Positions 53,161 through 59,301 of a stretch of 64,000 bases of DNA are shown here, piece after piece. Origin of the DNA: Acidobacteriota bacterium (GTDB taxonomy: Bacteria > Acidobacteriota > Blastocatellia > Pyrinomonadales > Pyrinomonadaceae). The position numbers and the translations under genes are program-made. The stretch spans positions 4,412,001-4,476,000 of the forward strand of contig CP065003.1 of NCBI GenBank assembly GCA_016700175.1, given 5' to 3'. Within the stretch, counting starts at the first letter, position 1. Every line of letters begins with the position of its first letter. A model generated the notes under the pieces. That model ran no database searches and was not told the DNA's origin. It saw only the letters and a list, made by a program, of their open reading frames with translations.

Positions 53161-53216
53161 CTGTGGAAAAAACTGTGGAAAAAACGTGATATGTGTATTT
53201 CCACAAATGTGGAAAT
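53161..53216. promoter_or_regulatory. cluster of four DnaA-box-like sites, including a 20-bp palindrome
   Basis: Two direct copies of ctgtggaaaaaa (53161-53172, 53173-53184) each contain TTTTCCACA on the minus strand, which fits the bacterial DnaA box consensus TTWTNCACA. They are followed by the palindrome ATTTCCACAAATGTGGAAAT (53197-53216), whose halves differ from that consensus only at the first base. The surrounding sequence is AT-rich. No dnaA, dnaN or other origin marker is nearby, so this could be a DnaA-titration or regulatory site, or the operator of another factor controlling the adjacent RNA promoter (43-97 bp away). Confidence 0.6.
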
Positions 53217-53404
53217 CGGCGGAAGTCCAAACCCTGCCTGATTTAAAAGTTGTTTGCTTTTGTACGCTCCATTACAGAGCCGGCACCGGACCTGTTGAAA
53301 ACCGCCGAAAAAAAAATTTCAATTGGGGGTTGAAGGAGCCAGAAAGTTCCATTTCCTACGAATTCCTTGCCCGATTTCAGCCAATCGCGGATAATCCTTC
53401 GACT

Positions 53405-53908
53405 ATGAACATGCCCATCTCAACTGAGAGGCTTGAGATTCGGCAGCTCCGGCCCGGAGATCTGCCAAAGTTTATAGAGTGTATGACCGATCCGGGCTCG
53501 ACGCGCTATTTGCAGTTCGAAGAGGAGCAGAAGACAAAAAAAGGAGCGGCCGGCCTGTCCGAGGCGGTCCTAGCGTCTTTCCGATCGGACGGCCCCGTCC
53601 ATTCGTACGCGATCGTCGAGGAGGAATCTGGTGAGTTCGTAGGTTCCTGCGGATATGCTCCTTATTCCGGAGGGATCGTCGAGGTCTGTTGCACGGTAAA
53701 CCGGGAACGCACGGGCCGGGGCTTCGCGACTGAAGCCGCGAGGGCTCTGGCGGAGATTCTCGGAGAGGAATTCGAGGTTCGGGCCTACTGGGATCCCGGG
53801 AACGTCGCGGCGCACAGGGTCGCGCTCCGTGCGGGATTTGAAGACAAGGGGATACCGGCGCACGAGGTGTTCGGTAACGAAGGGCGTTTGTTCGTTTTCA
53901 AGGGCTAA
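53405..53908 (+). CDS. GNAT-family N-acetyltransferase
   Basis: About 167 aa, RimJ/RimL-like. Starts at MNMPISTERLEIRQLRPGDLPKFIE. The acetyl-CoA loop is RERTGRGFATEAARAL, and the late motif WDPGNVAAHRVALRAGFEDKGI is typical. Upstream in-frame sequence back to 53111 crosses the DnaA-box-like cluster and has no protein character, so ATG 53405 (or 53411) is preferred. First gene of a tightly overlapping four-gene operon; its TAA overlaps the next ATG by 1 bp. Confidence 0.82.
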   Translation: MNMPISTERLEIRQLRPGDLPKFIECMTDPGSTRYLQFEEEQKTKKGAAGLSEAVLASFRSDGPVHSYAIVEEESGEFVGSCGYAPYSGGIVEVCCTVNRERTGRGFATEAARALAEILGEEFEVRAYWDPGNVAAHRVALRAGFEDKGIPAHEVFGNEGRLFVFKG

Positions 53909-54228
53909 TGCCGAAGAAGGTAAATAAAGGAAGGAAACCGACGAACAAGGAACTCCGCGAGGCGGAGCGAATCGAGCGTCTTCATCCGCATCTCCAAAAG
54001 GACCACCCGTCGGCGGTCAGGGCGGACCATTCGAAGCTCGATCACATAAACACGTACGGCGAGATCCCCGATTTCTACATCGACCGCCCGTTCATATGCC
54101 GCAAATGCGGCAAGCGCGAGATCTGGAAGGCCCGCGACCAGAAGTGGTATTACGAAGAGGCGAAAGGACACATCGACGCCAAAGCGGTCGAGTGTCACGA
54201 CTGCAGGAGAGCGAAAAAGGCGAAATGA
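53908..54228 (+). CDS. small zinc-ribbon protein
   Basis: 106 aa, strongly basic N-terminus (PKKVNKGRKPTNKELREAER) and two CxxC pairs (FICRKCGKREIW ... VECHDCRRAKK) separated by an aromatic/charged spacer with WKARDQKWYYEEAKG. It resembles the zinc-ribbon proteins annotated as probable nucleic-acid or ribosome-associated factors. Start and stop both overlap neighbours (TAATG, ATGA), so it is coupled to the two acetyltransferase genes. That suggests the zinc-ribbon protein, or something it binds, is part of the acetylation process. Confidence 0.78.
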   Translation: MPKKVNKGRKPTNKELREAERIERLHPHLQKDHPSAVRADHSKLDHINTYGEIPDFYIDRPFICRKCGKREIWKARDQKWYYEEAKGHIDAKAVECHDCRRAKKAK

Positions 54229-54815
54229 AAACGGCAGCGGCTACGTTTGAATGGGGAGACGAACTCCCGAGGCTCGAGGGCGAAAGGCTCGTGCTCAGGC
54301 AGATGCGCGAATCGGACGCGGAGGACGTGTTCGCTATCTTCGGAGACGACGAGGTGATCCGGTACTGGAGCTCGCCGGCTCACGGATCGATCGACGACGC
54401 CCGCGAGCTGATCTCGGATACCCGAAAACAGTTCGAAGCTCGGACGATGTTCGAGTGGGGCGCGGCATTGAAGGAAAACGACCGCGTGATCGCGACGTTC
54501 TCTCTGCTGAATGTCGATATGCCTCATCGGCGCGCCGAGGTCGGCTACGCGCTTAACAGGGAGTACTGGGGCGGAGGCTACGCGACCGAGGGCTTCGATC
54601 TTCTTGTCGCGTTTGCATTCGGGCCTTTGAACCTGCACAGACTAGAGGCGGACGTGCATCCGGAAAACGCGGGATCTTTCCGTTTGCTGGAAAAGAACGG
54701 CTTCAAACAAGAGGGATACCTCCGCGAACGCTGGCATCACCTGGGCAGAATCGAGGACGGCGTTTACCTTGGGCTCTTGAGGCCGGAATGGCTGGCGTTG
54801 AAGGGAATCGAATGA
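54225..54815 (+). CDS. GNAT-family N-acetyltransferase, RimJ/RimL-like
   Basis: About 196 aa. LEGERLVLRQMRESDAEDVFAIFGDDEVIRYWSSPAH at the N-terminus, VGYALNREYWGGGYATEGFDLLVAFAF as the acetyl-CoA region and NLHRLEADVHPENAGSFRLLEKNGFKQEGYLRERWHHLGRIEDGVYLGLL at the C-terminus match protein N-terminal acetyltransferases. The ATG overlaps the zinc-ribbon stop by 4 bp. The long upstream frame from 54096 is in the zinc-ribbon gene. Second acetyltransferase of the operon. Confidence 0.85.
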   Translation: MKTAAATFEWGDELPRLEGERLVLRQMRESDAEDVFAIFGDDEVIRYWSSPAHGSIDDARELISDTRKQFEARTMFEWGAALKENDRVIATFSLLNVDMPHRRAEVGYALNREYWGGGYATEGFDLLVAFAFGPLNLHRLEADVHPENAGSFRLLEKNGFKQEGYLRERWHHLGRIEDGVYLGLLRPEWLALKGIE

Positions 54816-55315
54816 AACGGCTTTCGTACATCTCTCCAAAGGCGGAGGTCCTTGAAAGCGGCATCCACGGCAGGGGTCTGTTCGCGAAGGAAGCGTTCAG
54901 GAAAGGCGAGATCGTCTGCGTAAAGGGTGGTTACATCTTCGAACGGAGGACAAGGGACTCGATGCCCGGATGGTACCGCGACGCCGAGATCCAGATCGGG
55001 GAGGACCTGTTCATAGGCCCTTTGACGGAGGACGAGCGAGAGGGCTCGATGATCTTCAGCAACCACTCCTGCGATCCGAACATAGGCGTCCGCGGCCAGA
55101 TCGTCTTCGTCGCGATGCGCGACATCGAAGCGGGAGAAGAGCTCACCCACGACTGGGCGACGACCGACGACGACGTCTACGAGATGGAATGCCGCTGCGG
55201 GAGTGAAAACTGCCGCGGAGTGATCACGGGGAAGGATTGGCAGAAGCCGGAAGTGATCGAACGATATGCCGGCTTCATCGCGGACCACATCGCGGAAAGG
55301 CTCGGGGAACTTTAG
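54812..55315 (+). CDS. SET domain protein
   Basis: About 167 aa. SET motifs in order: VLESGIHGRGLFAKEAFRKGEIV, MIFSNHSCDPNIGVRGQIVFVAMRDIEAGEELTHDW, and a post-SET cysteine cluster ECRCGSENCRGVI. The usual 'GEELTYDY' tyrosine is Trp here (GEELTHDWAT), which may alter catalysis. Bacterial SET proteins are candidate lysine methyltransferases for host-like or ribosomal targets. Start ATG 54812 overlaps the acetyltransferase stop by 4 bp, so a methyl- and two acetyltransferases are co-expressed with a zinc-ribbon protein. Confidence 0.82.
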   Translation: MKRLSYISPKAEVLESGIHGRGLFAKEAFRKGEIVCVKGGYIFERRTRDSMPGWYRDAEIQIGEDLFIGPLTEDEREGSMIFSNHSCDPNIGVRGQIVFVAMRDIEAGEELTHDWATTDDDVYEMECRCGSENCRGVITGKDWQKPEVIERYAGFIADHIAERLGEL

Positions 55316-55359
55316 AGCTTCGTCGGAACAAACCCCACGTTGTTCGGCTCGAAGCCGCT

Positions 55360-55887
55360 ATGCACGAACAAAACACTCCAAGGCCAAAAATTCGAAAGCC
55401 GTTCGTCTTCCGATACAGCCGCTGGACCCCGCTTCTCTCGGCATTTCTCTTTGCTTCTTTGTTCACGACAGCGATCCGGCCGCCTTCAGTTCAAATGCAC
55501 GAAGTGTTTCGCGTCAACGTCAACCCTGACGACGGCTGGGGATGGTACAGGTCGCGAAAACCCGGCGTCGCGAACTGCGGGCTTCTCCACATCACGATCC
55601 GAAAGTCTGGAACCATCTTTTTGAACAACGAGGTCGTAGGTTCCCTAAGTGATCTGGAAGTCCTTCGGGAACGGCTCCTAGAGATCATCGAGGAAAGACA
55701 GAATTCAATCGTGGTCCTGGCCCTTGATACCGACCGCGAAGAATATCTGGGTTACCGGACGGCTGTCGCCGAATACCAGATCACGGCTTCTCCGAATACA
55801 AACTACGGCGACGTGATCAGGGTCGTTGACCTTTTAATGTCGCTCGGCGATTCGAGCGTCATTCTGAACGCGGAATATCTGGATTGA
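55360..55887 (+). CDS. ExbD/TolR-like membrane protein
   Basis: About 175 aa. Basic cytoplasmic N-terminus, one transmembrane helix (LLSAFLFASLFTTAI), then an ExbD-like periplasmic domain (GLLHITIRKSGTIFLNNEVVGSLSDLEVLRERLLEIIEE ... VVLALDTDREEYLGYRTAVAEYQ ... GDVIRVVDLLMSLG). The usual membrane Asp of ExbD/TolR is not evident in the helix, so it may not run on proton flow. No ExbB-like partner is adjacent. It begins 45 bp after the SET gene and may be in the same transcript. Confidence 0.72.
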   Translation: MHEQNTPRPKIRKPFVFRYSRWTPLLSAFLFASLFTTAIRPPSVQMHEVFRVNVNPDDGWGWYRSRKPGVANCGLLHITIRKSGTIFLNNEVVGSLSDLEVLRERLLEIIEERQNSIVVLALDTDREEYLGYRTAVAEYQITASPNTNYGDVIRVVDLLMSLGDSSVILNAEYLD

Positions 55888-55956
55888 TAGGTGTGTTCCC
55901 CGCCTGATCACGAGATCCTTACCTAAATTCCCCCGAATGCCTTACACTGCTCCGCG

Positions 55957-56037
55957 ATGGAACTGACCGAAGGAACCACGATCGAAAAATACGGGATCCG
56001 GAGCATTCTCAGAAATGCCTGGATGGTCGAAGTGTAG
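55957..56037 (+). pseudogene. remnant of a serine/threonine protein kinase N-terminus
   Basis: A 26-codon frame reads MELTEGTTIEKYGIRSILRN followed by AWMVEV and a stop. It matches the start of PASTA-type bacterial kinases (G-x-x-I-x-x-Y-x-I-x-x-x-L-G-x-G-G-M-G-x-V-Y): the IEKYGIRS strand and the MVEV strand are conserved, while the glycine-rich loop and the final Tyr (now TAG) are lost. The frame ends just where the kinase should continue. With only about 80 bases left it cannot be functional and is best read as a decayed fragment. Confidence 0.6.
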
Positions 56038-56165
56038 TTCGCTGCCCCTTCTCCAAGCTTGAACACGAATCAGATCCGTTCGAAGGAATCAATGATAATA
56101 TGCCCGTGTTCACCGCTGTTTGGAGCCGCAGTGTCGTCGGCTGCTGAGCGCAATATGGAGGATAT

Positions 56166-57242
56166 ATGAAGACGATCCTGACGGCAGCATTTACTCTCGT
56201 GTTTTCGACGGTGTGCCTCGCACAGTCGGCTATGTCCGTCAAAGGTGGGCCCGCAAGGCTGATGAGCGCGCCGGACGCCGAATCGACCGTGATCGTTGAG
56301 ATCCCCTCGGGGACTATCGTCGAACCGATCCGCAGCGAGGAGGGAAGCGACTGGCTGTACGTGTCCTTCAGGGAATTCCGAGGCTGGGTCTTGAAGAGCC
56401 GTCTTGCAGAAAGCGAAGGCGGTCCCTTGAAACCGCAGGCCGACACAAAGATCGCGGCTGAGAGAAGCGCCGTCGATGAATACATCGCGGCGGTGATCTC
56501 AAAGTCGCCGAAGAGCGTTCGCGACCGGGGCCTCGGGGAACTTCGGGACCAAAGATCCGAAGCGAGAGGCGATCTTGACGGTGACGGTGACGAAGATGTC
56601 GTCGCCGCGTATTCGCTCGGGATCGGAACCGAACCGCGCTCGACCCACCTCGCGGTGTTCGAGAATGTCGAAGGGATCCTCCGGCTGAAGCTCGACGAAC
56701 GGCTTGCGGGCGGTACGGGTGTCCGCGTCGCGGATATTTTTGACGGACGTCTTCAGATCGAGATCGCGGGGGAAAAGAAGGAGGTCGAACTCGTGGCCGG
56801 ACGATTGATCCCTGCGAAGCCGCGAGAAAGCGGCGATGGATCCGGAGAAGATGATGATGAACTGGAAACCGCAGATGATGAAAGCGGTAACGCAACCTTG
56901 GCGGCACCTTCCGACGGTGCGCCGCCCCCACCGCCTCCCCCTCCTCCCGAGGTTCCGAAGAGGATCTCTAAAGGCGTCATCAACGGATCTGCGATCGAGT
57001 TGCCTGCTCCGACATATCCCGAGGCAGCAAGGGCGGTCGGCGCTTCCGGTACCGTCAATGTCGCAGTTGTGATCGATCATCAGGGAGTCGTCATCTCCGC
57101 TGCAGCCGTATCGGGGCATCCGCTTTTGAGATCGGCAGCCGTTTCTGCGGCGACGCTTGCGAGGTTCAGGCCGACTCTGCTTTCCGGTCAGCCGGTCGAG
57201 GTTTCGGGAGTGATCGTTTACAACTTCGTTCCTTCGCCTTGA
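56166..57242 (+). CDS. exported SH3b / TonB-C-terminal protein
   Basis: 358 aa. Signal peptide (KTILTAAFTLVFSTVCLAQ), an SH3b domain (VKGGPARLMSAPDAESTVIVEIPSGTIVEPIRSEEGSDWLYVSFREFRGWVLKSRLAE), and a region with DLDGDGDEDVV, an FG-GAP/calcium-loop-like stretch. An acidic linker and a polyproline rod (PPPPPPPPP) follow, then a TonB C-terminal domain (LPAPTYPEAARAVGASGTVNVAVVIDHQGVVISAAAVSGHPLLRSAAVSAA). Such proteins probably bind peptidoglycan or bridge the periplasm. GGAGG lies upstream of the ATG. Confidence 0.82.
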   Translation: MKTILTAAFTLVFSTVCLAQSAMSVKGGPARLMSAPDAESTVIVEIPSGTIVEPIRSEEGSDWLYVSFREFRGWVLKSRLAESEGGPLKPQADTKIAAERSAVDEYIAAVISKSPKSVRDRGLGELRDQRSEARGDLDGDGDEDVVAAYSLGIGTEPRSTHLAVFENVEGILRLKLDERLAGGTGVRVADIFDGRLQIEIAGEKKEVELVAGRLIPAKPRESGDGSGEDDDELETADDESGNATLAAPSDGAPPPPPPPPPEVPKRISKGVINGSAIELPAPTYPEAARAVGASGTVNVAVVIDHQGVVISAAAVSGHPLLRSAAVSAATLARFRPTLLSGQPVEVSGVIVYNFVPSP

Positions 57243-57437
57243 CGAGAAACCCGGCGTGGCCGAGAAATCCGGCATTCGCGGTGTCCGCCCCGAAGCAATC
57301 AGGCCAGAGCCGGCGACGAGAGTGGGACATTCTTTGCGCTTAGGTTGAATTGCCCCCGCGTATCGACCTGCGAGATTGGTCTTCTTCGGCTCCGTAGCAG
57401 CCCGATGTCTGTAGAAAGACGAACGGGAATTTGAGCC

Positions 57438-57455
57438 GCGCTCCGTCAGGAGCGC
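57438..57455. repeat. hairpin in the leader of the next gene
   Basis: GCGCTCC-gtca-GGAGCGC, a perfect 7-bp stem about 36 bp before the start of the DUF6064-like gene. It resembles common dispersed palindromes; a role as a leader structure is possible. Confidence 0.55.
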
Positions 57456-57490
57456 AACCTTCTCGACAAGAGCACAGCACAACCCGGGAG

Positions 57491-58120
57491 ATGCAGCTTC
57501 CGTTCACAGAAGACCAGTTCTTTAGCGTATTCAAGGCCTACAACGAATCGGTCTGGCCTGTCCAGATGGCGCTGCTCGGCCTGGCGGTGACGGCATTGTG
57601 CTGTGTCTTCCTCAAAGGGCGGAAGGCGGATGCCGCCATCGCCGCGATCCTTGCGTTCCTCTGGCTATGGCTCGGCGCGGTCTATCACCTCACGTTCTTT
57701 TACCCACTTAACACCGCCGCGATGGCGTTCGGCGCCCTTTCGATCACGGGCTCGATGATCTTCGTCTGGAGCGGCGTGTTGTACCCCGAACTCAGGTTCC
57801 GGCCGGTTCGGGGGATCCGTGCGTACGTCGGCCTGGCATTTATCCTCTTCTCGCTCGTGGTTTATCCGGCGGCCAGCATTTACGCCGGCCACTCATTCCC
57901 CGAAATGCCGACCTTCGGCCTTCCTTGCCCGACGGCGATCTTTACCATCGGCGTCCTCTCCTTCCTCGAGCCGCCGTATCCGAGGCTTCCGATCCTCGTG
58001 CCGGTGATCTGGAGCTTCGTCGGTCTTCAGGCCGCATTCTTTTTGGGTGTGCCGCAGGATACGGCGCTTCTCCCCGCGGGAGCCTGGGGGATCTGGCTCG
58101 CTGTCAGGAACAGCGAGTAA
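57491..58120 (+). CDS. DUF6064-type integral membrane protein
   Basis: About 209 aa, highly hydrophobic, with six or seven helices. It starts MQLPFTEDQFFSVFKAYNESVWPVQ, followed by LWLWLGAVYHLTFFYPLNTAA and FGLPCPTAIFTIGVLSFL. The pattern fits small multi-helix membrane proteins annotated DUF6064. Its function is unknown. Start ATG 57491 is preceded by cgggag; upstream in-frame start at 57431 adds Ser/Pro-rich residues over the hairpin and is unlikely. Confidence 0.72.
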   Translation: MQLPFTEDQFFSVFKAYNESVWPVQMALLGLAVTALCCVFLKGRKADAAIAAILAFLWLWLGAVYHLTFFYPLNTAAMAFGALSITGSMIFVWSGVLYPELRFRPVRGIRAYVGLAFILFSLVVYPAASIYAGHSFPEMPTFGLPCPTAIFTIGVLSFLEPPYPRLPILVPVIWSFVGLQAAFFLGVPQDTALLPAGAWGIWLAVRNSE

Positions 58121-58161
58121 CCCGGGTCGGATTTGTCTTGCCAAAGGTACCTCCCGGCAAA

Positions 58162-59289
58162 CTACTTCCGGCGCGGCCAAAGTCCTCTCAGGAAGTTCAT
58201 CGGCGTCAGACCTTCAGACACGTCGTCGTACCCGACGAGCTCGACATACGAGTTCCCGGCGCACCTTCTGCCGTGTACGCTTCCCGTCACCGCGCACGCG
58301 CCCTCCCAGTAAACCACCATAGTCGATCTCGCCGTGTTCAGCTCCTGATCTTGCACTACCGGCTCCAGATCGAGTTCGATCTCCAGCGAAGGCACGGAGA
58401 CCTTCCACCCTGATGGATATTCGGTCCCTGTCCTGCTGCTGGTCCAGCTCCTCTTGGCCGTGATCCTGAAAGCCCCAAAAGAAAGGCTTTGGCACCTTCC
58501 GTCCCTATCGATGAAGTTCCCGTGCGAGGTATCCAGGGGCCGGCCGAAACCGTCTCTGAAAACGTAAAGCATCAGTTCGCAGCCGTTGTCCAGCTGAATG
58601 CTGAACCAGTCCCAGTGCCTCTGGAACCAAGTCCCGTATTCGCGGTCCATCCAGGCCGTTCCTTCGAAGCGTTCAGATCCAGTCCCTCGCCGGATGATCC
58701 CACTTGTCAACATTCGCGTGAACGAGAAATGTCTCGAAGACCCGGCCGCATTGCGGTGGCCGTTGAGAACGACAGGCTTTGCGGATTCCAGACGGGCATC
58801 GATCTCGAGATCCATCCCGATCGACGCCCGCAGTCGATGGCAAGTCGCATCGCCACGTGCGCTCCAGTCTCCTACGCGGATGTCGAACTCGCTGTCCGAT
58901 GCGGCAGACCTGTACCCGAGCAATCCGTCCGAGCCCCGCCTGTCGGAGTACATGAACCGCTTGGCATCGATGTCCGTAAAGGCGAAATGTGCCGCATACA
59001 TAGGATTGGCGAAGTATTTCAAAGGCAGCGGCCCTATCCGGTCGTGATCCGTACGGCGCCTGAAGAACACCAGTTCGAACCCGAATCTCGATCCTCCTTG
59101 GGCCGCGCAATGCGCCGTGTAAAACCACCATTCGGTCTGAGCGTCCGAATGCGGGCGAAGATCGTCCGGAAGCGCGATCTGCCCGCGGCACGTCCGGCCC
59201 GTCCCGGCCGGACGAAATAAGGCCCGCGCGGAGCTCTCAAACAGCGCCGTTCGGTCCCTGACAAGCCTTTCGCGTATCATCCGGAGCAT
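58162..59289 (-). CDS. CrtC/AttH lipocalin-like protein
   Basis: 375 aa. Family features: QTEWWFYTAHCAAQGGSRFGFELVFFRR, FTDIDAKRFMYSDRRGSDGLLGY, GTAWMDREYGTWFQRHWDWFSIQLDNGCELMLYVFRDGFG, and a second lipocalin-like half with SGWKVSVPSLEIELDLEPVVQDQELN and VYWEGACAVTGSVHGRRCAGNSYVELVGYDD. Homologues include carotenoid 1,2-hydratases and AttH. It forms an operon with an FtsX-type permease and an ATPase, the known attEFGH-like set, so it probably receives or carries a hydrophobic ligand exported by that ABC complex. No carotenoid genes nearby, so a carotenoid substrate is not implied. Confidence 0.85.
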   Translation of the reverse strand: MLRMIRERLVRDRTALFESSARALFRPAGTGRTCRGQIALPDDLRPHSDAQTEWWFYTAHCAAQGGSRFGFELVFFRRRTDHDRIGPLPLKYFANPMYAAHFAFTDIDAKRFMYSDRRGSDGLLGYRSAASDSEFDIRVGDWSARGDATCHRLRASIGMDLEIDARLESAKPVVLNGHRNAAGSSRHFSFTRMLTSGIIRRGTGSERFEGTAWMDREYGTWFQRHWDWFSIQLDNGCELMLYVFRDGFGRPLDTSHGNFIDRDGRCQSLSFGAFRITAKRSWTSSRTGTEYPSGWKVSVPSLEIELDLEPVVQDQELNTARSTMVVYWEGACAVTGSVHGRRCAGNSYVELVGYDDVSEGLTPMNFLRGLWPRRK

Positions 59290-59301
59290 ATCCTGTCTGA
59301 A

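Noticed and set aside
53161..53216. chromosomal origin of replication
   Set aside because: No dnaA, dnaN, gyrB or other origin-associated gene is in the neighbourhood, and only four sites of moderate quality are present, so only a DnaA-like binding site is claimed.
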